From Tritrichomonas musculus (Eukaryota; Parabasalia; Tritrichomonadida; Tritrichomonadidae), in NCBI GenBank assembly GCA_039105265.1, contig JAPFFF010000020.1:2249001-2313000 (forward strand): 64,000 nt of DNA, given 5' to 3'. This document shows positions 30,516-39,957 of the stretch, in pieces. Each line of letters starts with the position of its first letter. The stretch's first letter is position 1. The notes beneath the pieces are model-generated. The model was not told the DNA's origin and made no database searches. It worked only from the letters and a program-made list of their open reading frames with translations. The position numbers and the translations under genes are program-made.

Positions 30516-30819
30516 CCACACAATTATTGAATTTGAAATTCTGAATTTGTTATCAACTATTTCAACAATTTAGAGTGACGATATTCAATGAAATTTAGCT
30601 GAGAAATCAGCTGGAGTTATGAACTCATATGCAAAATATGCAAAATATGGACTGAGAACTTCTTTGTAAAAGATGTTTAAAATTTATATCACACAGTTCG
30701 TGAATAAAAACGATAAATAATATCATATAAAAATATTATTCTATTAAAGATTAAAATATAATATTGATCATAATGTAGTAATTAATTTTTTTTAATCATT
30801 TAGACTTCAATTTCTCGCC
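30431..30819. other. Intergenic DNA with a long poly(A) tract
   Basis: A run of over 30 A at about 30473-30510, flanked by sequence nearly identical to 19020-19397. Non-coding. Confidence 0.6.
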
Positions 30820-31935
30820 TTATGGCTTAATTTTGATCGGTCCTTCAGACAGAAGGTCAACAATTTCTTGATGATTTTCTTCTCTTGCATAGTCAATGGC
30901 AGCTTTGTGAACATTTTATTTCAAAATTCCATAAATCATTCAATTTTTCAATATCATCAAAGAAGTTAGATTTGAATTTTATGAATGTTTCTAATTTAAA
31001 ATGTCTTGAATGTTGATATCATTGTTTTCTTGGCTTATTAATAGTTCAACAATTTCTTTATGGCCTCTCCAAGCAGCATGAATCAACGCCGTTCTATTAA
31101 ATGTTCGAGTTAAATTCCATAAATCATTCAATTTTTCAATATAATCAAAAAAGTTAGATTTGAATTAAATGAATGTTTTTGATTTAAAATGTCTTGAATG
31201 TTGATATCAATGCCTTCTTGCCTTATTAATAGTTCAACAATTTCTTTATGACCTTCAGATGCAGCAATAATCAACGCCGTATTATTAAATGTTCGAGCTA
31301 AATTCCATAAATCATTCATTTTTTCAATTTCATGAAAAAAGTTAGATTTGAATTTTATGAATGTTTTTGATTTAAAATTTCTTTAATGTTGATATCAATG
31401 CCTTCTTGGTTTATTAATAGTTCAACAATTTCTTTATCGCCATTTGCTGCAGCCCAAATCAACGCCGTTCTATTAAATGTTTGAGTTAAATTCCATAAAT
31501 CATTCAATTTTTCAATATAATGAAAAAAGTTAGATTTGAATTTTATGAATGTTTTTGATTTAAAATGTCTTGAATGTTGATATCAATGTTTTCTTGTCTT
31601 ATTAATAGTTCAACAATTTCTTTATTGTCATTCCATGCAGCACGAATCAACGCCGGCCAATTAAATGTTCGAGTTAAATTCCATAAATAATTCAATTTTT
31701 CAATCCGATCAAAAAAGTTAGATTTGAATTTTATGAATGTTTCTGATTTAAAATGTCTTGAATGTTGATATCAATGTTTTCTTGTCTTAGTAATAGTTCA
31801 ACAATTTCTTTATGGCCTTCAGTTGCAGCACAAATCAACGCCGTATCATTAAATGTTCGAGTTAAATTCTATAAATCTTTCAATTTTTCAATATAATAAA
31901 AAAAGTTAGATTTGAATTTTATGAATGTTTTTGAT
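30820..31935 (-). repeat. Ankyrin array of DUF3447 locus 2 (five modules plus cap)
   Basis: From the DUF3447 gene outward: FNDTALICAATEGH, FNWPALIRAAWNDN, FNRTALIWAAANGD, FNNTALIIAASEGH and FNRTALIHAAWRGH, then the cap HKAAIDYAREENHQEIVDLL ending at the stop 30820-30822. The period is close to 188 bp and the linkers shift frame. Compared with locus 1 there are two more modules, while the first three share their first variable codons (D, W, R), showing descent from a common array. Confidence 0.75.
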
Positions 31936-33108
31936 TTAAAATGTTATTTGAATGATTAATATTTTAATTTTTGCATTTATGTCAATGGTCCCTTCTGTCA
32001 AATAAAGTTTCACAAGTGTGTAATAATCAAATTTACATAAATAAAGAAACATGTTTTTGTATTTCATGTTTGCTGGGAAAAAACAATAATTGTGAGATTC
32101 AACGGCATATCGATAAAGATTGTCATTATAGTTGTTTTCAATGTTATTTTGAAGATCTTCTTCGTTCATTAAATTGTCAATGATGTAGTTCGAAATGTCG
32201 TTGTGATGACATTTAATCGATTCTTCAAGAATTCTTTCATATTTATTTTCTGGTGGTGAAACATGATTGTCTTCAAGATATTTAATCAGTTCTGCATTAC
32301 AACTGTGAATTCCATAAAGCCACATCGATGATGTCAGTTCAACTCCTCTCTTTTCCATGTATTTGATGATGTCATTCGAGCCATAAAATGATGCATATTC
32401 AATAAGACTGATTTTGTCATAACATGTCAAAAGTTGGTTCGTTTCAAAAATTGATTTTTTAATGTAAATTTCGAGTGACAAATTTCTTTGTTCTGTAAAT
32501 CTGATAAATTCTTTGATTTCGTTGTTTCGAATCAGTTCACACAAATAATCATCATTCATTCCTTCTCGTCGTTTTTCATAGAAATCGGATTCAACTTCTT
32601 TGTTCATTCGTTCAATAAATTCAGCATCTTTTAATATTGTATTCTTGCTGCCGTATTTTTCAATGTTTTCTTTTGTGAGAAACGGTTTGATTTCTGGTTG
32701 AAAATATTCACAATAGTTCTTTCGAAAATAAGTTGTAATTATTGAAAAAATGTATTCATCAATTATCATCAGTTTTTCTTCAAGAAGAAATAGAAGGATT
32801 CTCTTGTTATCTTTGAAAATGTCAAAAATTATTGAATTTGAAAAATATTTTTGGATTTCTTGTTTGAATTGTCTCAAAACTCGCTCAACTTTAAAAATAA
32901 AATTCTGAACATGATGATGATTGTTCACAATGCTGTTCATTAATCGTAATAATGCTTTGAATTCATGTTCGCCATTAATTCTTTGTTGAGTCGAGATAAG
33001 ATTAATGAAATTTTCATATTTGTCTTCATCATCTGATTCATCTTCGAGGAATTCCAGAAAGGAATTTTGAATACTTTTCATTTTTTCAACAAATGCTTCA
33101 GAACTCAT
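31936..33108 (-). CDS. DUF3447-ankyrin family protein, N-terminal domain (locus 2)
   Basis: 390 residues, collinear with the copy at 20137 and differing by scattered substitutions (for example LTCYDKISLIEYASFYG versus LTENNKISLIEYASFYG). Same order: acidic helical N-terminus, NNHHHVQNFIFKVERVL run, DUF3447 core near residues 225-310, and a final ankyrin-like stretch ending TIDIN. The frame is intact, which argues for selection since the duplication. The upstream ~130 bases are also shared with locus 1, including a TCATTR motif about 30 bases before the ATG. Confidence 0.8.
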   Translation of the reverse strand: MSSEAFVEKMKSIQNSFLEFLEDESDDEDKYENFINLISTQQRINGEHEFKALLRLMNSIVNNHHHVQNFIFKVERVLRQFKQEIQKYFSNSIIFDIFKDNKRILLFLLEEKLMIIDEYIFSIITTYFRKNYCEYFQPEIKPFLTKENIEKYGSKNTILKDAEFIERMNKEVESDFYEKRREGMNDDYLCELIRNNEIKEFIRFTEQRNLSLEIYIKKSIFETNQLLTCYDKISLIEYASFYGSNDIIKYMEKRGVELTSSMWLYGIHSCNAELIKYLEDNHVSPPENKYERILEESIKCHHNDISNYIIDNLMNEEDLQNNIENNYNDNLYRYAVESHNYCFFPANMKYKNMFLYLCKFDYYTLVKLYLTEGTIDINAKIKILIIQITF

Positions 33109-33261
33109 TTTTACAAAATAAAAATTTTGTCAAAATTAATGAAATATGATATGAAAAAAATAATTTGTAAACCATTCATTCATTTATAATTGCATTTATT
33201 TATATTTCGTTAAATAAAATATAATTTTTGGGATTAGGAAATAATTCCAAATTAGAATTTC

Positions 33262-33890
33262 CAAAGTTATTTAACAAATAAAGAATTGCCTAAAAAAACT
33301 AAAGTATTTGAAGAAAACGAATTTATTGAATTACGCACAATTTATACTACCAGTACTGTTATTGTTAAGCTCTGTTATCATATAGGAAATGGTCAATTAA
33401 TGATAATAAAAAGAAACGATAATGAAAAACTAAATCAAAATATAAATCATCCTTTTCTCCCTAAATACTATGGAACAATCAAAAGTAATAATCAAGCATC
33501 ACTTGTGATTGAATACATAAATGGCCAAATGTTAAATAACATAAAAAAACTCCAATTTAAATTATCAACAAAAGTTTTTAATCATTTTCAACCTTCTTTA
33601 TAGTCTTGGATCAATGATTTATTATATCTTGATGGAAAGAATTCAAACAAAATTATCCAATTATATATGATATCATTCAAAAATGTTTAATATGTGAACC
33701 AAAACAAAGACCATAAATTGATGAACTCATAAATGAATTTAAAACTAAAACATCAAATGATATTCAACAAGATGTATCTTCTCTGGAATCCTTAAATTAA
33801 ATGATTCATTATTGTTCAATGATTGAAAAAAATAATGATCCTGAAGCACATTATAAACTAGGCAATTTATATATGAATGGAAAAGGTAAG
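33262..33890 (+). pseudogene. Broken Sel1-type protein kinase
   Basis: An open stretch (33286-33603, 105 residues) reads like the N-lobe of trichomonad Sel1-repeat kinases: NEFIELRTIYTTSTVIVKLCYH, then HPFLPKYYGTIKSNNQ and LVIEYINGQ. After its stop, pieces in shifted frames still resemble the C-lobe (CLICEPKQRP) and the start of a Sel1 repeat (DPEAHYKLGNLYMNGKG, ending ~33890). The Gly loop is degenerate, the catalytic loop and DFG are missing, and there are several stops and frame changes. A host-gene relic with a large internal deletion. Confidence 0.65.
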
Positions 33891-34036
33891 ATAATATATT
33901 TTTTTGTTTCTTCTTTTGGTCTTTTATGCAAATTATAATGTAATAATTGATTTATAAACATAAATAAATAAATAACTTTGATTCTCAATATTCATCAAAT
34001 ATTATTTTTAATCCGTCATCCATCCTTTTTCTCATA

Positions 34037-34345
34037 TATCAAGATATCAGATCAGTTCTGCATTACAACTGTGAATAGCATATATCCACATCGATGATGT
34101 CAGTTCAACTCCTTTCTTTTCCATGTATTTGATGATGTCATTCGAACTATAAAATGATGCATATTCAATCAGACTGATTTTTTTATTATCTGTCAATCAA
34201 CTTTTGACAGAAAATTGATTCGTTTCAAAAATTGATTTTTTAATTTTATTTTCAAGTGGTAAAATTGTTTGTTCAGTTAATGTGATAAATTCTTTAATTT
34301 TGTTGAATCGAATCAGTTCACACAAATGATCGTCACTTTCTCCTT
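34037..34345 (-). pseudogene. Fragment of a DUF3447-ankyrin gene
   Basis: Clearly similar on the minus strand to 32270-32560 (same Met-Trp-Ile-Tyr-Ala-Ile-His-Ser and SLIEYASFY stretches), but carrying a short insertion and bounded by unrelated A/T DNA. It lacks both ends of the gene. Confidence 0.65.
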
Positions 34346-34431
34346 AAAAAAAAAAGAATAAAATAAAAAAAAAAAGAATAGTAGGATTGATTAGAAAATA
34401 ATAATAATAAAAAAATAAAAACGTGAATTTA

Positions 34432-37400
34432 TTATGAAGATGGCTGAGTACCTGTTGTATCATTTGGAGTCTGCCATCCTTCTTGGTTTGCTGTTTGCTC
34501 TGGTTGGAAGAATTGCTGATTTGAATTTTCTTGAGAAAACATCAGATCTATGCTTGAATCTGGCACAAACACAGCATTGGATTGATTATCCAAAGGCAAG
34601 TTTCCGAACTGCTGAAACTGTCCATCGCCAGCAAACTGCTGAAATTGGCCATCAGGCTGATACTGCTGGTACTGGTCCTGGTTTCCGTACTGTTGGAACT
34701 GGCCATCGGACTGATACTGCTGGTACTGATCCTGGTTTCCGTACTGCTGGTATTGGCCATCATCGACATATTGCTGGAACTGTCCATCAGCAGGATACTG
34801 CTGGAATTGGTCCTGATTTCCATACTGTTGGAACTGGCCATCGGACTGATACTGCTGGTACTGATCCTGGTTTCCGTACTGCTGGTATTGGCCATCATCG
34901 ACATATTGCTGGAACTGTCCATCAGCAGGATACTGCTGGAATTGGTCCTGGTTTCCGTACTGCTGATATTGTTGGTACTGACCGTCACCAACGAATTGCT
35001 GAGACTGGTCTTGTCCGCTGTACTGCTGGTACTGGTCCTGCCCTTCATATTGCTGATACTGCCCATCAGCTGGATACTGCTGGAATTGGTCCTGACTTCC
35101 GTATTGCTGGTAGTGTCCATCAGCAGGATACTGCTGGAATTGGTCTTGTTCTCCGTACTGCTGATATTGTTGGTACTGGCCGTCACCAACGAATTGCTGA
35201 GACTGGTCTTGTCCACTGTACTGCTGGTACTGGTCCTGCCCTTCATATTGCTGATACTGCCCATCAGCTGGATACTGCTGGTACTGTCCATCCTGATTAA
35301 CATTTTGCTGGAACTGTCCATCTTGATTAACATTTTGTTGGTACTGTCCATCCTGAGTTGCATTTTGCTGGAACTGGCTATCTTGTGTAACGTTTTGCTG
35401 GAACTGGCTATCTTGTGTAACGTTTTGCTGGAACTGGCTATCTTGTGTAACGTTTTGCTGGAACTGGCTATCTTGTGTAACGTTTTGCTGGAACTGGCTA
35501 TCTTGTGTAACGTTTTGCTGGAACTGGCTATCTTGTGTAACGTTTTGCTGGAACTGGCTATCTTGTGTAACGTTTTGCTGTGAGATTGGTCCTTGTTGAA
35601 CTTTGTTTTCTTTTGCGGCCGAAGACGACAAGTAATTCATTAAGTCTAATGTGTTTCCATGAGCATCAGGGCAGTCGTAGCGTGGTGCTTTTGTTGGCTC
35701 GACCAGTGTTGTTGCCTGCAAGTCAGAAAGTGACCTAATTGATGCTTTATTCTTTGCCATATTTGGGATCAGCGAAGGCAGTGACTTCATGAATCTGTAC
35801 TGGATCTGGTAACGATCAATGTAGCTCGAATCGAAGAACACCAACGGGAACTTACTAAGTACAAATGAGTAGTCTTTAAGTTCGAATCCTTTTGGACGTG
35901 AGAAGAAGTAAGAACGGCACAAAGGAGAAGCTACATCAGGCAAAGTAGAAATCATTGCTTTAAACTTTTCAAGCTCATCACGAGTTCCTTGATCGATTAC
36001 ATTTTTAGGACCGAATAAGCGTTCGAGATCAATTTCTGGACGGCCCATTATTGGGATTGACAATCCAAACAATCTCTTATAAAAGTTAATGAAATCTAAT
36101 GGATTTTGAAGATCTGTATCATCAATGAAAATTTCCCACAAATTCGAAGAATTCGCTGTCAAAAATTGGAATAGTGAATGAAGGTCATTTACTTTAATTT
36201 TTTGGCCAATCAAATGAAGAATATTCAATGGACAAAGGGTAGAGATTACATCGAAAAATTGAGGAATTCCTCCTAAGAAATTGTTTTCTGCAGAACCGCC
36301 AACCGATAGACCTTTCAATTTTCCTTTCGGTACGAGACTAAAGAACTTCTTGAAATCATCCATCGTGTTCGTCCCAAAGATCCTGTCAATTGCCAAGTAC
36401 TTGATCGGACATGATGTGAAAAAGAACGATACAAAACTTTCAATATGGTTCGCTTTGATCGGATTTCCACTCCAGTCTAGTTCTGAGATGAATGTTGGCT
36501 TGGCTATTCTTTCCATTTCGGGGTAGAACTGGTTCCACTGGGTGATTGGAATGTCGATGTCAGAGAGATTCAACGACAACGGTGTGTGGTGAGGTGTTTT
36601 TGAGAGACACAAGAAGAGGCTCTTCAGTGAAGTGTAAGTGAAAATGCAGTGGCTTAAATCAAGAAAGATCATCATGTGTGGAAGACGAAAAGTGTCAGGT
36701 AACGGTTCACTTAAATTTTGACCTCTTAGTGAAAGTTCGTACAGAAAAGTGCCAACCATAAACGGTCGAATGTCAGAAAATGGAATTGATAGAGGCGACA
36801 TTGAAAATGAAAATTTTTGAATAAAACGGCAACGCCTCATAATCTTTTCAATGCCTTCCTTCACCTGTGATTCAGAGAGACAGCACGTGTCAATTTTTTC
36901 CAGCTCAAAAACTTCAATAGTTCGGAATGATTTGCATGTGGTCATTGAAACCAAGAGCTCATTCCACGACTTATCAGTGAGTTCTATATTTTTTAATGTT
37001 AACCGCTGAATTTCACCTGAAAATTCACCAAATTCATTGAATAGTCTGACCATCTGTTCTTCGGGCAACCGGCTGTTTTGGATCGCGATTGAAATGACAC
37101 TTTTTGGTGACAGTTTCTTAAGACGAAGTTGCTCAGGCACAAGCTCCTTGTAACTGTCTAGGATGAAGTTGCGGACAGTGAATTGGTGACGAATTATTTT
37201 GTGAATGATTCGGCACGCTGAATAAGGAGCAAAACCGCTGAAAAATAAAGTTGTAACTGAATCAAGGAGATGGACAGGACCACATAAACAATTCAAATGA
37301 TTGGGCGCTCGACAATAGGCATCTAATCCTAAAATTGAATGGTGTAAAGTATTCAATTTTTCGAATAGTAACAAGATTCCATTTTCATCAGGTTTCTCGT

Positions 37401-37872
37401 CATGCTGCGCACAATAACAGAGATATTGAAGCGCTAATAATTTGGTATTGTTGAATTGAAACGTTTCAATGACTGGATTTGTAGGAAAGCCGTTGAACTT
37501 GACTGGATTTCGATCATAAAATTTTGATAAAAGAAATTTGCGGGCTGAAACAAGCTGAACAATTGCTTCATCCATATGTGGACATTGTATGAAAAGACTT
37601 TCGCTTTTGGTATTAATTATCCTTTTATTGGGATCATATGATACTTCTGTAATTAAAAACGATGATAAAAATTTGCTGACTTTGTATCCTTTTTGAAGTT
37701 TATTGGGCCGAAGAAAATAAATTCCAGCGAGATTAATTAAAATAATACATGATTTTGTTTTATCATTAGAACTACATGGCATCTTTCCAGCTTCGAGAAA
37801 AAGAGTCGGAATTAAAGGGTGAAATGTAGCAGGAAAAACTTTTATTTGTTCTTTATAATAGATATGAGACAT
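34432..37872 (-). CDS. CARMIL-like leucine-rich-repeat protein with a Gln/Tyr-rich repetitive tail
   Basis: 1146 residues. Residues ~1-115 look like a PH-type domain, then a helical linker, then an irregular leucine-rich-repeat solenoid from ~250 to ~650 (segments such as LQRLTL-type turns, MMIFLDLSHCIFTYTSLKSL and FISELDWSGNPIKANHIESF, typical of long RI-type repeats). PH plus RI-type LRR is the layout of CARMIL actin regulators, which bind capping protein and membranes; the assignment is by architecture and moderately sure. From ~760 the tail is low-complexity: seven identical 10-mers QQNVTQDSQF, variants of them, then ~250 residues of Q-Y-Q-Q-Y blocks with Asp/Gly. I see no clear capping-protein-binding motif. 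Frame intact. Confidence 0.75.
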   Translation of the reverse strand: MSHIYYKEQIKVFPATFHPLIPTLFLEAGKMPCSSNDKTKSCIILINLAGIYFLRPNKLQKGYKVSKFLSSFLITEVSYDPNKRIINTKSESLFIQCPHMDEAIVQLVSARKFLLSKFYDRNPVKFNGFPTNPVIETFQFNNTKLLALQYLCYCAQHDEKPDENGILLLFEKLNTLHHSILGLDAYCRAPNHLNCLCGPVHLLDSVTTLFFSGFAPYSACRIIHKIIRHQFTVRNFILDSYKELVPEQLRLKKLSPKSVISIAIQNSRLPEEQMVRLFNEFGEFSGEIQRLTLKNIELTDKSWNELLVSMTTCKSFRTIEVFELEKIDTCCLSESQVKEGIEKIMRRCRFIQKFSFSMSPLSIPFSDIRPFMVGTFLYELSLRGQNLSEPLPDTFRLPHMMIFLDLSHCIFTYTSLKSLFLCLSKTPHHTPLSLNLSDIDIPITQWNQFYPEMERIAKPTFISELDWSGNPIKANHIESFVSFFFTSCPIKYLAIDRIFGTNTMDDFKKFFSLVPKGKLKGLSVGGSAENNFLGGIPQFFDVISTLCPLNILHLIGQKIKVNDLHSLFQFLTANSSNLWEIFIDDTDLQNPLDFINFYKRLFGLSIPIMGRPEIDLERLFGPKNVIDQGTRDELEKFKAMISTLPDVASPLCRSYFFSRPKGFELKDYSFVLSKFPLVFFDSSYIDRYQIQYRFMKSLPSLIPNMAKNKASIRSLSDLQATTLVEPTKAPRYDCPDAHGNTLDLMNYLSSSAAKENKVQQGPISQQNVTQDSQFQQNVTQDSQFQQNVTQDSQFQQNVTQDSQFQQNVTQDSQFQQNVTQDSQFQQNVTQDSQFQQNATQDGQYQQNVNQDGQFQQNVNQDGQYQQYPADGQYQQYEGQDQYQQYSGQDQSQQFVGDGQYQQYQQYGEQDQFQQYPADGHYQQYGSQDQFQQYPADGQYQQYEGQDQYQQYSGQDQSQQFVGDGQYQQYQQYGNQDQFQQYPADGQFQQYVDDGQYQQYGNQDQYQQYQSDGQFQQYGNQDQFQQYPADGQFQQYVDDGQYQQYGNQDQYQQYQSDGQFQQYGNQDQYQQYQPDGQFQQFAGDGQFQQFGNLPLDNQSNAVFVPDSSIDLMFSQENSNQQFFQPEQTANQEGWQTPNDTTGTQPSS
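35372..35581 (-). repeat. Near-perfect 30-bp coding minisatellite
   Basis: Seven head-to-tail 30-bp units encode seven identical QQNVTQDSQF decapeptides, flanked by diverged units (QQNATQDGQY, QQNVNQDGQF). Nucleotide identity, not just protein identity, shows recent expansion by slippage or unequal exchange; length variation between strains is likely. The wider Q-rich tail (34590-35600) is an older, more diverged repeat. Confidence 0.9.
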
Positions 37873-38563
37873 ATTTGAATAAAAATTTTCATATAATTAT
37901 ATTCAGTATTTAAATGGTCATTTTCTACTGCAAAATTGAATAATTTAATTGAAAAATTCAAATAAATAATTATTTCAATTGATTTTTTAACAAATCCTAT
38001 TGCCATTTTTTTTTTTTTACTCCAACACAAATATCTTATCCTATGATAATAAAATTCATCTAAATAATAAATATTTATTAATAATATTTTTATTTAATAA
38101 GAGAACTCTTGATAAAAACTTATCAATCATATATTATGTATTAAAAATACGTAAAGTATATACTTATCAATCATATATGATTGATATATCAATATCATCA
38201 TTAAAAAAATATTTCTGTACAGAAGAAGGTGAACAAAAGATCTTATATAAAGAAAGTTTAAATATATTGACATATATAATAAAAATGCTTCTTCAGCAAT
38301 TAAATCCTTCTATGCAATCATATATTTATCGAAATGTTTGATTGAAAATTCTGAAATTAAAAACTATATAAGAAATATTCGATATCAGAAATTGATCATT
38401 AGAATCAGTACAAATTTATTTATCGATATCAAAAATTTAATCAATTATCGATCTCGAGAATCCGAGAATAACAAGTCTAATCTTTAATTATTTCGGAATT
38501 TTATTTAATGTGTGTATGATAAAAAAAAAAAAAAAAAAAGGCGCATATATGTTTACTTATTCA
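37873..38563. other. AT-rich intergenic DNA
   Basis: Between two minus-strand genes. A 113-residue open frame at 38000 is very AT-driven and has no domain. An A-run lies near 38522. Nothing else recognised. Confidence 0.5.
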
Positions 38564-39553
38564 TCATATATCGTATGTAATTGCGACTATTGCACGTGAT
38601 GCAATTCCACAAACATTGCCTTTGTTTCTTGCAATGCGTGCATAGCCTTTTTCACCCCATCCGGCGCCCCACGAATTTCGAGCAATCCAAAACTCAGCAC
38701 CATCGTTGTCAGCTCCGTATCCGATGACAGCGACGACGTGGTCGAGTTTTGATGTATCTTTGCAAGCATCTTCGTTGATAATCCCTCCGCTATAGAGTTG
38801 AAAGAGGGCGCTTGAAGATGTGATGCAGGCCGCTGCTGGTCCATGCCAAGCCACTCTTTCTTTGAGGTCGTTTTCATCTTTTTCAATTACAGTTGCGTAA
38901 TATGTAAATTTGGCAGCTGCTTTGGTCTTGTCGAAATGGCATGTTTCTTGAGCTCCTTTGTATGGATAATCTGCAGCTAAACTGATTTTATCGCCTTGAA
39001 CTTGGTGGATATAGATATAGACATCTTGAGGATATCCTCCGTTGCATCCGTGGGTAAAGATGTCGCAGTCAATGATGTTTTGTTCTGAGAGTGAGAGAAG
39101 GGGGCCTGTAGAAAACGCATAGCCTGTTTCAACAGAGCAGATTGTAGCAAATGCATATCCAGATCCGCATTGTCCTTGGTCTCGGATATCATTAACAATG
39201 TTTTTATCTCGCCAATCAAATGAATCAGGAGGGTTTGGATCGGTTTGCCGCTTTGGTATGTTTTTGGAAGGGATTCGTCGTGGGGTTGGTGCAGTTTCAG
39301 AGTTAAGGAGAGATTTATATTCAAGAGGAGTATAGCAAGCAAATTTATTGATGCCTAAGCGGAAAGTAGCGCCTTTACGCCGATTGAAATTTTGGATGTA
39401 TCGAAGATTGGTAAGGAAAATACCGAATCGTAATTGATACTCTTCACCTACATAAAATGTTGCATGTGTACGCATCCAATTGAGAAATTGGCGCTCATCA
39501 TTAAGGCCGAGGTTTATTTTTGAAGAAATAAAACAAAAGAGAAGATATATCAT
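38564..39553 (-). CDS. Papain-like (C1A) cysteine-protease homologue lacking the catalytic cysteine
   Basis: 329 residues with a complete C1A layout: signal peptide (MIYLLFCFISS), I29-type propeptide (about 20-80, with LRFGIFLTNLRYIQNFN and LGINKFACYTPLEY), mature domain from about PDSFDWRDK. The oxyanion Gln (DQGQCGS), His272 (LDHVVAVIGYG) and Asn293 (ARNSWGAGWG) are present. The active-site segment reads QCGSGYAFA where active enzymes have QCGSCWAF, so the nucleophile position (residue 132) is Gly, codon 39158-39160, and the next Trp is Tyr. The disulfide cysteines remain and the frame is intact. It is therefore probably a secreted, folded but proteolytically inactive protein, perhaps a binding or decoy protein. 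Confidence 0.88.
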   Translation of the reverse strand: MIYLLFCFISSKINLGLNDERQFLNWMRTHATFYVGEEYQLRFGIFLTNLRYIQNFNRRKGATFRLGINKFACYTPLEYKSLLNSETAPTPRRIPSKNIPKRQTDPNPPDSFDWRDKNIVNDIRDQGQCGSGYAFATICSVETGYAFSTGPLLSLSEQNIIDCDIFTHGCNGGYPQDVYIYIHQVQGDKISLAADYPYKGAQETCHFDKTKAAAKFTYYATVIEKDENDLKERVAWHGPAAACITSSSALFQLYSGGIINEDACKDTSKLDHVVAVIGYGADNDGAEFWIARNSWGAGWGEKGYARIARNKGNVCGIASRAIVAITYDI

Positions 39554-39555
39554 TT

Positions 39556-39561
39556 TTATGA
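39556..39561 (-). promoter_or_regulatory. Inr-type start element
   Basis: TCATAA on the minus strand, three bases upstream of the ATG of the papain-like gene, fits TCA+1Py(T/A) and supports that start codon. Confidence 0.45.
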
Positions 39562-39920
39562 AATTGTAATTAGTTTCAGAAAATAAAACATTTCTATGAT
39601 TAAAATGATATATCTTTTTAAAAATTCAATTATTTAAAAATATTATCATTAATTTTTGATAATAACATAAATATAATACTAAATATGATATTAAAATTTA
39701 TTCTTAATGATTTCGTAATGATAAAAACTCATAAATGAAAAGACGATACATTCAAATAAAACTAATAAAACTTTTTAAATGCAATTGTAAACTTAATTTT
39801 TAAATGTTTATGAGAGGTTTTTATCAAAATAAAAAAAATGAAAATTGAAAAAATTTTATCAATTTTTTTGAATAAATTTTCACAATTTTTTTTTTCGCAA
39901 TGAAAATTTACATGTTTGTT

Positions 39921-39957
39921 GAACCTACTTTTTGAGCGAAGCTCAAAAAGTAGGTTC
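39921..39957. repeat. Perfect hairpin (17-bp arms)
   Basis: GAACCTACTTTTTGAGC, loop GAA, then its exact complement. Upstream of the papain-like gene and far from any 3' end, so a terminator role is unlikely; it may be a miniature palindromic element related to the hairpins at 14771 and 14846, which share CTTTTTGA/TCAAAAAG. Confidence 0.55.

Noticed and set aside
34434-35583. Long plus-strand and shifted-frame ORFs opposite the Gln-rich tail
   Set aside because: They are open only because the antisense of an in-frame tandem repeat is repetitive; the minus-strand frame continues into a non-repetitive LRR protein.
38000-38341. 113-residue ORF upstream of the CARMIL-like gene
   Set aside because: Composition is driven by A/T (Ile, Tyr, Lys, Asn), it begins in a T-run, and there is no domain or Inr motif.
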